DNA of 51,406 nucleotides from Acidobacteriaceae bacterium. GTDB taxonomy: Bacteria; Acidobacteriota; Terriglobia; Terriglobales; Acidobacteriaceae. A model generated the notes under the pieces. That model was not told the DNA's origin. It worked only from the letters and a program-made list of their open reading frames with translations, and made no database searches. The DNA lies in contig PLOI01000049.1 in NCBI GenBank assembly GCA_003142015.1, positions 68,876-120,281 on the forward strand, given 5' to 3'. Position 1 is the first letter of the stretch, and each line of letters starts with the position of its first letter. Positions 1-8,354 of this stretch are shown here, one piece after another. A program made the translations under genes and the position numbers.

Positions 1-308
1 GCAACCACCAGCTCGGTCATGCGGTTGCCGTCGCGATCGTCCAGCGAATAACTCGGAAGGGAAGTTCCGTTCCCGGTCGCCGCGCCGTCCGGAAGCGCGT
101 CGCCGTACGCCAGCCCGGTGCCCGGAAAAGCCGCCCCGGCCATCTCCAGCTCGCGCACCACAATGCGCAGCACCTGCTCCAGAACCTCTTCCTCGCGGAT
201 GGTGGAGTGCACCTGCCGCGAGGCTTCGAGCAGCGCCTGAAGCCGCGAAACCTGCTGTTGCAAATCGATGGTCTCGCCGCTGCCGGGAAGATGAATTCCA
301 GCCGCCAT
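1..308 (-). CDS. GAF-domain signalling protein, N-terminal part (cut by window edge)
   Basis: Partial gene whose 3' end lies outside the window. I chose the ATG at 308 because it has a good Shine-Dalgarno sequence (GGAGGGG, about 8 bases upstream). The first 102 residues begin with a short linker, then an amphipathic helix (LQQQVSRLQALLEASRQVHS) and a stretch rich in E, V and L. This is typical of the entry into a GAF sensor domain of histidine kinases, diguanylate cyclases or SpoIIE-type phosphatases. No catalytic domain is visible, so the output function is unknown. The longer overlapping frame on the same strand is an out-of-frame shadow. The GAF assignment rests on helix pattern only and is moderate. 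Confidence 0.6.
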   Translation of the reverse strand, partial: MAAGIHLPGSGETIDLQQQVSRLQALLEASRQVHSTIREEEVLEQVLRIVVRELEMAGAAFPGTGLAYGDALPDGAATGNGTSLPSYSLDDRDGNRMTELVV

Positions 309-481
309 CGCGCACACCCCTCCGTGGAATCCCACTCTAGCACGAAGCTGCCTGAGCAGGCACAAGGATCAGGCCATCTCCCACCTAATGGAAGGCAGTC
401 GGGCCAACCTGCTCTCAAGATGAAAAAAGCCGCGGATAACTCTGCCCACCTGCGCCGGCAAGCGGGCAGAGCCTCGTGTTC

Positions 482-2344
482 CTACTTCCGCTTCTTTCTG
501 ACTACTTTCGCGGCCTTTTTTGCCGGTTTAGCTTTTTTGGCAGAAGAAGCTTTCTTCTTGGCGGCAGGTTTCTTGCTCGCACTCGCCGGCGCCAGCAGCG
601 GAATCAGTTTGCTGGCGATCGGCGAACCAAGCCCGGTGCAGGCGTCCCACCCCGGCCCGGCCGAGAAGGCGCCATTGTTGCCCTGGGTAATGTCGTTGAA
701 CGCCGAGGCAGCCTTCGCCGCGTAGATAGCCGGCTGGATGAACCCCACCTGTGTTCCGAGCTGCTGGTTGGCCACCGCCACCAGACCGGCCCAAAGCGGA
801 GCAACCGCGCTGGTGCCGCCGATCACGCTTGTATCGCCGTCCACGCGAATCGTGTAGCCGGTGGTTGGGTCGGCATCGCCTGCCACGTCCGGCACGCCAC
901 GCCCGCCTGTCGTAACGCTTGGTTTGGGAACGCCTGCGCTCGCCTGCCAACTGGGAAGGGCAAACACGTTGCTCACGCCGCCGCCTGTAGCGCCATCCTT
1001 GAGGGCCAGCTCGTTCCACACCACCTCGGAGACGATTGTCGCTCCATTGGCATCGAGCTTTGTCCCGCCGCATGCCAGAACGTGCGGGCTCGACGCAGGA
1101 AAATCGACATTGTTGCCGGTCAATCCGTCGGTTGACCCGTTGTCGCCGGCTGCAACGGTAATGGTGACACCCAGCGCTGCGGCAGACTGGCAAGCCGCAT
1201 CGAGAGCCGCCATTGACTGATGCGTCCAGGTCGATTCCGGGCCGCCCCAGCTGATCGATATCACGCTCGGCTTGTTGGTCGTGTCATGCACTGCGGTGGT
1301 GATGGCGTCCATAAACCCCTGGTCCGTGTTGGGCGTAAAGTAAACCGCGATCTTTGCCCCCGGCGCCACTGAAGCGGCTACTTCAATGTCCAGCATCACC
1401 TCTCCGTCGGCGCTGTTGGCATTTGATGGAGCGTTCTTGCCTCCATCGACCAAAACCGCGGTTATGGCCGGCGCGGGGAGACCGAGCGTTTTGAAGTAGG
1501 CCGTGAGATCGGCCTGCTTGTACCCGCCGCCGAGCTCGATGATCCCGATGGTCTGCCCGGCTCCGCTGGCGTTTGCGGGGAACTTGTACGCCGTGGCGAC
1601 CTGGGGCGGGGTATAGCTGCTGGGGGCGGCAGCGCCCCGCTTGTGAACGCGAAAGTGGGGCTGCGCCTGGGGACGGTTATCCAGCCCCAGCACAGCCTCC
1701 ACCACGCCCTTCAGCGATGCCGGCAGATGAATGCCGCCTTCGCGTACCCGGCGCTCTACTCCGTCCACTGTTTTCTGCTCCAGCACCACGCCAAAGGCCT
1801 TCTGGATATCCGCGGCCGTGCCGGTAAGCTGCACCGTTCGGCGCGCCGAAGCAGTGGGATCAGCCTCGACCTTCAGGTGAAATTCTTTCGCAAACGCCTT
1901 AATCTGCGTCATCGCCGAGGGGTCGGCGGAGTGGTGTTTCTTGAACCAGGCGCGGCTCACGCGAGCAGGTCCGTTCGCGCGGCCGCCCCGCTGGTTGATC
2001 TTCAGCGGCTCTTTGCGTTTCACGATGACCGAGACAGTCACCTTCGATTTTGGCGGCGTAGCCTTCAGCCGGACGGAATTGGGAGCCGCGGACTTCTCGC
2101 TCCCGGCAAGGACGACGCGCTTCTGCCCTGCAAATTGCGGAGGCTTGACCGAGTTTGCTTGCGGAGGTTTGACTGACCTTGCCTGCGGAGACCGGACGAA
2201 GTTTGCCTGTGGAGGCTTGACCGATAGCGGGCGCGGAGTAAGTGTCATCTGTGGAGGTTTGACCGGCATATCCATTGGAGCCCTGACCGCCATCGCCTGC
2301 GGAGGCTTGACGGACAGGGATTTGATGCGTGGGGAATTTTTCAT
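482..2344 (-). CDS. Sedolisin (S53) family serine-carboxyl protease with KPPQ-repeat N-terminus
   Basis: A 620-residue pro-kumamolisin/sedolisin-type peptidase; the family consists of secreted acid-active endopeptidases with a Glu-Asp-Ser catalytic site. The sequence shows E315-x3-D319 (EVMLD) and Ser512 in GGTSAVAP, matching the family triad, with a prodomain at roughly residues 110-270. The start at 2344 has an AGAGG ribosome site; the upstream extension of the frame has none. Two features are odd. Residues 10-75 repeat a V-K/R-x-P-Q unit (SVKPPQ and variants), and the last 30 residues are a Lys/Ala-rich, histone-H1-like tail. No classical signal peptide is visible, so the export route is unclear. 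The gene is divergent from aroC. Family assignment is firm; the role of the repeats is unknown. Confidence 0.9.
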   Translation of the reverse strand: MKNSPRIKSLSVKPPQAMAVRAPMDMPVKPPQMTLTPRPLSVKPPQANFVRSPQARSVKPPQANSVKPPQFAGQKRVVLAGSEKSAAPNSVRLKATPPKSKVTVSVIVKRKEPLKINQRGGRANGPARVSRAWFKKHHSADPSAMTQIKAFAKEFHLKVEADPTASARRTVQLTGTAADIQKAFGVVLEQKTVDGVERRVREGGIHLPASLKGVVEAVLGLDNRPQAQPHFRVHKRGAAAPSSYTPPQVATAYKFPANASGAGQTIGIIELGGGYKQADLTAYFKTLGLPAPAITAVLVDGGKNAPSNANSADGEVMLDIEVAASVAPGAKIAVYFTPNTDQGFMDAITTAVHDTTNKPSVISISWGGPESTWTHQSMAALDAACQSAAALGVTITVAAGDNGSTDGLTGNNVDFPASSPHVLACGGTKLDANGATIVSEVVWNELALKDGATGGGVSNVFALPSWQASAGVPKPSVTTGGRGVPDVAGDADPTTGYTIRVDGDTSVIGGTSAVAPLWAGLVAVANQQLGTQVGFIQPAIYAAKAASAFNDITQGNNGAFSAGPGWDACTGLGSPIASKLIPLLAPASASKKPAAKKKASSAKKAKPAKKAAKVVRKKRK

Positions 2345-2651
2345 GACTGACCTCTTTTTTCTCGTCCAAGCCTCGTTCTCCGAGTCTGGGACCGGATGAC
2401 TCCGAATGATAGCGTGTATTGTTGCAATGGGATACAGCAATTTACGTTAAACGAAGTTTTTTTGATAACCCCGCCCGCCGGGACGGCTTCTTTCCAAGCC
2501 GCTGAAACGCATTGCTCTGGGCTTCATCCAATCCCGAATGCTCATGCTTCAATGGCTGCGCAGCTTCCGCTGTCATTGCGAACGAAGATACTCCGGGTCA
2601 GAAGCAAGTGGCGTTTGCTTTCTGGTCCCTGCTTTTCCCCGTTACAATCAA
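2345..2651. other. Divergent intergenic region, sedolisin / aroC
   Basis: About 300 bases between two divergently transcribed genes, so it should hold both promoters. It has an AT-rich core around 2405-2470. I found no -35/-10 pair good enough to name and no structured RNA. Small overlapping frames here look non-coding. Confidence 0.3.
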
Positions 2652-3836
2652 ATGAAGATGATTCGTTTCTCAACAGCCGGGGAGTCGCACGGGGAGGCGC
2701 TGATTGCGCTGGTCTCAGGGCTGCCTGCCGGCATTCCTGTCGATCTCGAATTTGTGAACCGCGAGTTATGGCGGCGTCAGCAGGGCTACGGCCGGGGCGG
2801 GCGAATGAAGATCGAAACCGACAAGGCCCATGTGCTCTCTGGCGTGCGCCACGGCAAGACCATCGGCTCGCCGATCGCCATCGAGATCGTCAACCGCGAT
2901 TGGAAGAACTGGGAAGAGAAACTGCCCGTCGAGGTTGGCGACCCGGCGCTGCACCAGGCGGTAGCCTCGCCGCGGCCCGGCCATGCTGACTTGGCCGGCG
3001 CCCTCAAATTCAACTTTCCCGACGCCCGCTATGTTCTGGAACGCGCCTCAGCCCGCGAGTCCACGGCGCGCGTGGCCGCCGGAGCCTTTGCCCGGCTGAT
3101 GCTGCGGACACTGGGGATTGAAGTGGCCAGCCATGTCGTCCGCGTGGGCCGCGTAGCGCTTGACCGCGCCGCCACATGGGAAGAGATTGCCGCCATTGCA
3201 TCCAAAGATGAGATTGTCCTCGGCTGCGTCGATGAGCCGACCGAGGCCCGCATGAAAGAAGAGGTCGAGGAAGCTGCCCGCACCGGCGACACCGTGGGCG
3301 GCGTCTTCGAGGTTGTGGCCCACTGCGTTCCCGCCGGCCTGGGCTCTTACGCCAACTGGGATGAGCGCCTCGACGGCCAGCTCGCCGAGGCGGTGATGAG
3401 CGTGCAGGCGGTCAAGGCCGTGGAGATCGGCCGCGGCATGGAGGCTGCCGAATCCTTTGGTTCCCGCGTCCACGACCCCATCAACTACGCTGCGGAAGAC
3501 AACGGCAAGCCCACCCGCTTTACGCGTCCGCAAAACAACGCCGGTGGCGTCGAAGGCGGCGTTTCCAACGGCGAGGACATTATTGTCCGCGGCTACCTGA
3601 AGCCCATCTCGACCCTCCGCAAGCCGCTTGCGTCGGTGCGCTTTGACACCCGCGAAGCAACCAGCGCAAGCTACGAACGCTCGGATATTTGTGTTGTCCC
3701 GGCGGCTGGAGTAATCGGTGAGGCCATGGTTGCGCTTACCATCGCCCGCTTGGCCCAGGAAAAATTTGGCGGGGATTCGGCCTTGGAATTGCAGCGAAAT
3801 TTTCTCGGCTACATCCAACAAATGCGGAGCTATTAG
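2652..3836 (+). CDS. aroC: Chorismate synthase
   Basis: Catalyses loss of phosphate from 5-enolpyruvylshikimate-3-phosphate to give chorismate, the last step of the shikimate pathway; needs reduced FMN. The 394-residue length is normal for the monofunctional bacterial enzyme. Family motifs are visible: FSTAGESHGE at the N-terminus, GRGGRMKIETD, the HGKTIGSPI loop, RPGHAD, RASARESTARVAAG and GGVEGGVSNGEDI. I chose ATG 2652 because homologous sequence starts at MKMIRFS; the upstream in-frame extension has no family similarity. No strong ribosome site is seen. It heads a tight operon with def (7-base gap), fmt and rsmB. Confidence 0.96.
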   Translation: MKMIRFSTAGESHGEALIALVSGLPAGIPVDLEFVNRELWRRQQGYGRGGRMKIETDKAHVLSGVRHGKTIGSPIAIEIVNRDWKNWEEKLPVEVGDPALHQAVASPRPGHADLAGALKFNFPDARYVLERASARESTARVAAGAFARLMLRTLGIEVASHVVRVGRVALDRAATWEEIAAIASKDEIVLGCVDEPTEARMKEEVEEAARTGDTVGGVFEVVAHCVPAGLGSYANWDERLDGQLAEAVMSVQAVKAVEIGRGMEAAESFGSRVHDPINYAAEDNGKPTRFTRPQNNAGGVEGGVSNGEDIIVRGYLKPISTLRKPLASVRFDTREATSASYERSDICVVPAAGVIGEAMVALTIARLAQEKFGGDSALELQRNFLGYIQQMRSY

Positions 3837-3843
3837 CAGACTG

Positions 3844-4353
3844 ATGATTCTGAAGATTCTCAAATATCCCGATCCGGTGCTCTCGCGGCCCGGTGAACCA
3901 ATCACCGAGTTCGATGCCGAGCTGCGCAAGCTCATCGCCGATATGTTTGAAACCACCTACGCCGAGCAGGGCATTGGCCTTGCCGCGCCTCAGGTAGGCG
4001 TGTCTAAACGGCTGACTGTGATCGATCTGAGCATGGGCAAAAATCCCAAAGACAAGCTGATAATTGTCAATCCTGAGATCATCTCCAGCGAAGGCAAGCA
4101 GTACGAAGAGGAAGGTTGCCTGAGCTTCCCCGATATCCGCGAGAAGGTGGCGCGCGCGGCCAAAGTGCGCATCCGCGCCCAGGACGAGCGGGGCAAGTGG
4201 TTCGAGATGGACGGCGACGAATTGCTCTCGCGCTGTTTCCAGCATGAGATCGACCACGTGGACGGCATGTTATTCATCTTCCGCATGAGCGCCCTCAAGC
4301 GCGACCTGTCTCTGCGCAAGATTCGCAAGATGCAGCGCGCCGGCGAGTGGTAG
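3844..4353 (+). CDS. def: Peptide deformylase
   Basis: Removes the N-formyl group from nascent polypeptides at the ribosome exit. The 169-residue protein has all three hallmark motifs: GIGLAAPQVG (motif 1), EEGCLSFP (motif 2, with the metal-binding Cys) and QHEIDHVDG (motif 3, two metal-binding His and the catalytic Glu). Start at 3844 (MILKILKYPDPVL) matches the usual start of the family; the longer frame reads into the end of aroC. It sits four bases before fmt, which attaches the formyl group that this enzyme removes. Confidence 0.96.
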   Translation: MILKILKYPDPVLSRPGEPITEFDAELRKLIADMFETTYAEQGIGLAAPQVGVSKRLTVIDLSMGKNPKDKLIIVNPEIISSEGKQYEEEGCLSFPDIREKVARAAKVRIRAQDERGKWFEMDGDELLSRCFQHEIDHVDGMLFIFRMSALKRDLSLRKIRKMQRAGEW

Positions 4354-4357
4354 AGGA

Positions 4358-5353
4358 ATGAAACTCGTTTTCTGCGGAACTCCGCAGTTTGCCGTGCCCA
4401 CGCTGAAGGCATTGCTTGCAGCGGACCACAAAATCGAATTGGTTGTCTCCCAGCCCGACCGCCCCGTTGGCCGCGACCGGCAACTCACCGTTCCACCCGT
4501 CAAGCTGGCCGCGCTGTCCGCAGGCCTCGCGGTTGCGCAACCCGAGAAGATTCGCAACAACCCCGAGTTTCGCGCGCAGGTCGAGGCCATTGCGCCCGAC
4601 GCCATCGTCGTCGTCGCCTACGGGCGTCTCATCCCTCCCTGGATGCTCGCGCTGCCCCGGCTGGGCTGCATTAACCTGCACGCTTCTTTGCTTCCGAGGT
4701 ACCGCGGCGCAGCGCCCATCCAGTGGGCTGTGGCCATAGGCGATACGATCACCGGCAACACCACCATGCTTCTTGAAGAAGGCCTCGACACCGGCCCCAT
4801 TCTGCTTCAGCAGGCGCTGGTCATTGCGCCGCACCAGACTGCGGCGGATCTCTTCGATCTGTTGGCCGAAGGTGGCGCGCCGCTGGTGGTCAAGACCCTG
4901 GCCGGCCTGGCCAATGGAACTATCCAGCCCGAGCCGCAGAATCACGCAGGAGCCACTTTCGCCCCGCTCCTCGACCGCGAAGACGGCCGCATGGAGTTTG
5001 CCGCGCACACGGCCACGGAGCTCAAGAATCGCTGGCGCGGCTTTCAGCCATGGCCCGGCGCATTCACCGCGCTCGACGGCAAAAAGCTGATCGTTCATCG
5101 CATGGAAGTAGCGGATGCGCCCGGCGCTCAGGAATCAAGCCTGGCTGGATCTGCTCCCGCTAAAGCTGCCTCCGCCGAATCCGCCTCCATCCTCCCCGGC
5201 CAGATTCGTATCCAGGACCATCGTCTGCTGGTCGCCTGCGCCGGAAACACCTGGCTCGAACTCGTCGAAGTTCAGCTCGAAGGCAAAAAGCGCCTCGCGG
5301 CAGCCGAGTTTCTTCGCGGAATCACGCTCCCCGCAAACGCATGGCTCGGTTGA
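4358..5353 (+). CDS. fmt: Methionyl-tRNA formyltransferase
   Basis: Formylates initiator Met-tRNA with 10-formyltetrahydrofolate. The 331-residue protein starts MKLVFCGTPQFAVPTL, typical of the family, and carries the active-site block HASLLPRYRGAAPIQWA, which includes the catalytic His. A C-terminal OB-like domain follows from about residue 210, interrupted by an Ala/Ser-rich low-complexity linker near residues 255-280. Operon position between def and rsmB is the standard bacterial order. Confidence 0.95.
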   Translation: MKLVFCGTPQFAVPTLKALLAADHKIELVVSQPDRPVGRDRQLTVPPVKLAALSAGLAVAQPEKIRNNPEFRAQVEAIAPDAIVVVAYGRLIPPWMLALPRLGCINLHASLLPRYRGAAPIQWAVAIGDTITGNTTMLLEEGLDTGPILLQQALVIAPHQTAADLFDLLAEGGAPLVVKTLAGLANGTIQPEPQNHAGATFAPLLDREDGRMEFAAHTATELKNRWRGFQPWPGAFTALDGKKLIVHRMEVADAPGAQESSLAGSAPAKAASAESASILPGQIRIQDHRLLVACAGNTWLELVEVQLEGKKRLAAAEFLRGITLPANAWLG

Positions 5354-5358
5354 GGCTC

Positions 5359-6930
5359 ATGACCAAAATCTCTCCAGCGCGCAAGGCGGCCTTTCAGATA
5401 TTGATGGCCGTCGAGCGCGGCCAATCCCATTCAGACGATCTTCTCCGTGGCAAAGCCGTTAACGCGCTCTCTGCGCCCGACCGCAACCTGGCCACTGCGT
5501 TGGTTCTGGGCGTGCTGCGCTGGCAAATTCAGCTCGACCACGAGTGCCAGGCTTTGCTGACCAGACCCAACGCCAAACTCGACCCTGAAATTCGCATCGC
5601 CTTGCGGCTGGGCGCATTCCAGTTGCTCCACATGGACCGCATCCCCGCCCGCGCCGCAATCGACGAAAGCGTCGAGCTGGCCCAGCAGACCGGCCACCGT
5701 TTCGCCTCCGGCATGGTCAACGCTGTCCTGCGCAAAATGGCCAGGTATAAGCAGACTTTGGATGACCTCTCACCACCTGCTGAAGCGCTCGATCCGGTGA
5801 AGGGTACGGGCATTAACCAGCACGCTATGGAAACTCTCGACCCGGAGGGAGGACGGGGTCCCCAGCGATGGGCCCTTGTCGCTGGGGTGGGAGACGGGGG
5901 TTTCAACCCCCGCATAAAGGCAGCAGAAACAGCGGGGGCTTTAGCCCCGGAAGGAATGTTTCTGGAGAAATCCGCGGCAGACCTGGCCCTCGCCCAGGCT
6001 CACCCCATCTGGATGGTCGAGCGCTGGATCAACTTCTACGGTATCGATGCGGCCCGCGACCTCTGTCGCCACGGCCAGACCCAGCCTGTGCTCACCCTGC
6101 GCCTGGTCGGCCCGGCCGCCGAAGCCGAACTCTGCGCCGCCGGCATCGGCCTCGAACCCGGCGAACTGCTCACCGCCGCCCGCACCGTCGTCTCCGGCAA
6201 CCTGACCGCGGCACTTCTGGAAGGCCAGTTGCGGGACCAGGTGCGCTTGCAAGACGAAGGTTCGCAACTGGTGGCCGAGCTGGCCGGATGTATAAACGAG
6301 AATCCCAACAAAAAAGTAAAAACAATTCTCGATGCCTGCGCCGCTCCCGGCGGAAAGACGCTCATCCTTGCCGAACGCAACCCGCAAGCCCGAATTGTCG
6401 CCTGCGAATCCAGCGCGGCAAGACTTGAGCAGTTGCGGAAACGGCTGGCCTACCTCGGCGAACGGGTCGAGTGCCGCCAGGCCGACGCAACCGCGCTGAA
6501 AGAAGAATCGGTCTTTGACCTTGCCTTGGCCGATGTGCCGTGCAGTGGCACCGGAACGTTGGGCCGCAACCCGGAGATTCGCCATCGCCTGCGCCCGGAT
6601 GACCTTACGCGCCAAGCCGAGCGCCAGCGCGCGATTCTTACTGCCGCATTGCGCGCCGTCCGCCCCGGCGGGCGCGTGGTCTACTCCACTTGCTCGATGG
6701 AGCCGGAAGAAAACGAGCAGGTTGTCGCCGCTGTGCTTGCAGCAAACCCCAACGCCCGCCTGGTTTCGCTCGAAGAGCGCATCGGCCAGCTTCTCGACGG
6801 AAACATTCTCACGTCCACCGGTGCCGAGCGGCTGCGCGGTTCGCTCACCGGCGAAGGTTTCCTCCGCCTGCTCCCCGGCACATTTCACACGGACGGCTTC
6901 TTCATTTGCATGATCGAGCGAACGAGCTAA
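5359..6930 (+). CDS. rsmB: 16S rRNA m5C967 methyltransferase, with palindromic repeat insertion
   Basis: SAM-dependent methyltransferase for C967 of 16S rRNA. It has an N-terminal NusB-like RNA-binding domain (about residues 1-140) and a C-terminal RsmB/Nop2 catalytic domain. Motifs seen: DACAAPGGKT (SAM binding, near residue 325), DVPCSGTGTLGRNPE with Cys395, and STCSMEPEENE with the nucleophile Cys445. At 523 residues it is about 90 longer than E. coli RsmB. The excess lies mainly at residues 145-200, Gly/Pro-rich sequence encoded by three nested palindromes (5860-5948) that look like inserted repeat DNA kept in frame. I chose ATG 5359 because the 5341 ATG lies inside the fmt end. Confidence 0.93.
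   Translation: MTKISPARKAAFQILMAVERGQSHSDDLLRGKAVNALSAPDRNLATALVLGVLRWQIQLDHECQALLTRPNAKLDPEIRIALRLGAFQLLHMDRIPARAAIDESVELAQQTGHRFASGMVNAVLRKMARYKQTLDDLSPPAEALDPVKGTGINQHAMETLDPEGGRGPQRWALVAGVGDGGFNPRIKAAETAGALAPEGMFLEKSAADLALAQAHPIWMVERWINFYGIDAARDLCRHGQTQPVLTLRLVGPAAEAELCAAGIGLEPGELLTAARTVVSGNLTAALLEGQLRDQVRLQDEGSQLVAELAGCINENPNKKVKTILDACAAPGGKTLILAERNPQARIVACESSAARLEQLRKRLAYLGERVECRQADATALKEESVFDLALADVPCSGTGTLGRNPEIRHRLRPDDLTRQAERQRAILTAALRAVRPGGRVVYSTCSMEPEENEQVVAAVLAANPNARLVSLEERIGQLLDGNILTSTGAERLRGSLTGEGFLRLLPGTFHTDGFFICMIERTS
5855..5950. repeat. Composite palindromic repeat inside rsmB
   Basis: Three hairpins occur in a row: a 9-bp perfect stem (CCCCAGCGA, 5860-5868, pairing with 5879-5887) followed by TGGGAGACGG; GGGGGTT-tc-AACCCCC (5896-5911); and GGGGCT-tt-AGCCCC (5935-5948). 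The first has the same layout as other elements in this window (CCCC stem, loop, GGGGTGGGA). It is read through in frame and adds residues with no counterpart in RsmB that I know of. Confidence 0.75.
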
Positions 6931-6944
6931 CACCGCTGCTCAGC

Positions 6945-7442
6945 TCACTCGCTAGCCAGCCACAACTCCGCATAGTCGCGTTCCAGCTCGGCGCACAGCG
7001 CTTCCACCACCAGTTCGTGGTCGGCGCGCTGCGGCAGGCCAGAGACGGTCACGCTGCCAACTACGCCGGCGCCAGCCACAGCCAGCGGAAATGATCCACC
7101 ATGCGCGGCATAGTCGGCCACCGCCAGGCCAAATTTTTCAAGCAGTGTTTCGTTCTTCGCCTTCAGGCTCAATCCCACGCCATACGAGCTGCGATGAAAG
7201 CGGGCCACCACGTTACTCTTCTTTCGCACCCACTCCGCATTGTCCGGAGTGGTGCTATCCAGCGCCGCATAGAACAGAGGCTGCCCGAAGCGCCGCACAT
7301 CGATCACCACCGCCAAACCGCGCTCTTCGGCCAGCGTCCGCAGCTTCGTGCCCAGCTCCCACGCAACCTGAGCGTCGAGGCACGGCAACCGCAACTCGCG
7401 CTCCTGCAACGCCACCCGCTCCAGATCTTCGCTCAATCCCAT
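6945..7442 (-). CDS. UPF0303 / heme-degrading-domain family protein
   Basis: A 165-residue protein of the UPF0303 (Haem_degrading, DUF336-like) family. Recognisable stretches are [26 protein letters not shown] and the ending [17 protein letters not shown], which match the family's conserved core and C-terminus. The biochemical role in bacteria is not established. I prefer ATG 7442, which gives the usual family length and has GAGG upstream. The longer frame reads into simple-sequence repeats at 7490-7525. It converges on rsmB. Confidence 0.75.
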   Translation of the reverse strand: MGLSEDLERVALQERELRLPCLDAQVAWELGTKLRTLAEERGLAVVIDVRRFGQPLFYAALDSTTPDNAEWVRKKSNVVARFHRSSYGVGLSLKAKNETLLEKFGLAVADYAAHGGSFPLAVAGAGVVGSVTVSGLPQRADHELVVEALCAELERDYAELWLASE

Positions 7443-7489
7443 TTCGACCTCGCCTCCATCCGCTCCATCATTGCTGTAACGCATGGCCC

Positions 7490-7525
7490 TATTCCCTATT
7501 CCCTGTTCCCTATTCCCTGTCTCTC
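7490..7525. repeat. Short simple-sequence repeat (CCCTATTCC / CCCTGTTCC)
   Basis: Imperfect tandem copies of CCCTATT and CCCTGTT lie between the PASTA and UPF0303 genes. The repeat may be spacer DNA or slippage-prone sequence; no function is evident. Confidence 0.6.
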
Positions 7526-8293
7526 TCACTTCGCTACCGTCAGCTTCACCAGCACGCTCTGTTCCACGCGCGCGCCGGCTGCGGGCTGCTGCGCCATCAC
7601 CGCGCCAGGTTTCACCGGAAGCGCAGGCGCCGTGTCTCCGCTGCCCACGGGCGCTACCGGCACATTCACGAATTTTGTCGCGGACTGGATGCCCACCCGC
7701 GCCAACTCTGCTTGCGCGGTCACCACCGGAAGGCCAGTCAGATCGGGCATGACAAAGCCGTCAGGCGCATCGTCTCCGGGAGCGGCCACCAGCAGGTCGA
7801 TGCTGGGCCGCGCGATTCCCTGCGCGTGCGCCGGCGGGTCCTGCGCCAGCACCGTTCCTTCGGCCGCCTTGCCGTAGGGCAGCCGCGCCGTCATGCCCAC
7901 CTCCAGGCCCACGCGCCTCAGCCCCAGCGCCGCCACGCGCTCATCAAGGCCCACGGTCTCCGGCACTTCAACCTTTTGCGGCCCCAGGCTCTCGGAGACA
8001 CGCACCCGCCACTCTCGCCGCACCACCGTTCCCGGCGCGGGAGACTGCGTAAGAATATGCCCGGGAGCCACGTCACCCGAGTAGTAGCGGTTGTCCACCT
8101 CCAGGTCCAACCCCAGCCCCGAGGTCTGGCTGCGCGCCTCCGCCACGGTCATTCCCTTCAGCGACGGCACGCGCACCTCAGCCCCGTGAATGGCGAAGTG
8201 CATGGTGGCGATGGCTGCCAGCAGCGCCACAGCCACCAGCGCCATCACCAGCGACGCTACCTGGAAAAAGTTGATGAAGTGGCGTCTCCTCAT
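7526..8293 (-). CDS. Membrane-anchored PASTA-domain protein
   Basis: A 255-residue protein with one transmembrane helix (about residues 9-33) and three extracytoplasmic PASTA modules (about 40-105, 107-175 and 183-254). The modules are marked by repeats of VPxLxGMTVAEA, [22 protein letters not shown] and [18 protein letters not shown] domains bind peptidoglycan fragments, usually in Ser/Thr kinases or penicillin-binding proteins. No kinase or transpeptidase domain is attached, so this is a stand-alone sensor or cell-wall-binding protein. Its closeness to rsmB recalls the rsmB-prkC neighbourhood of Firmicutes. Confidence 0.85.
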   Translation of the reverse strand: MRRRHFINFFQVASLVMALVAVALLAAIATMHFAIHGAEVRVPSLKGMTVAEARSQTSGLGLDLEVDNRYYSGDVAPGHILTQSPAPGTVVRREWRVRVSESLGPQKVEVPETVGLDERVAALGLRRVGLEVGMTARLPYGKAAEGTVLAQDPPAHAQGIARPSIDLLVAAPGDDAPDGFVMPDLTGLPVVTAQAELARVGIQSATKFVNVPVAPVGSGDTAPALPVKPGAVMAQQPAAGARVEQSVLVKLTVAK

Positions 8294-8354
8294 GGCTTGG
8301 GTTCTCCGTAGCTCCGAAAATCCGCGATTATTGTTTGACGAATCATCCTCGCCC

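Noticed and set aside
3048-3956. 302-codon minus-strand frame opposite aroC and def
   Set aside because: Antisense shadow of two firmly identified genes.
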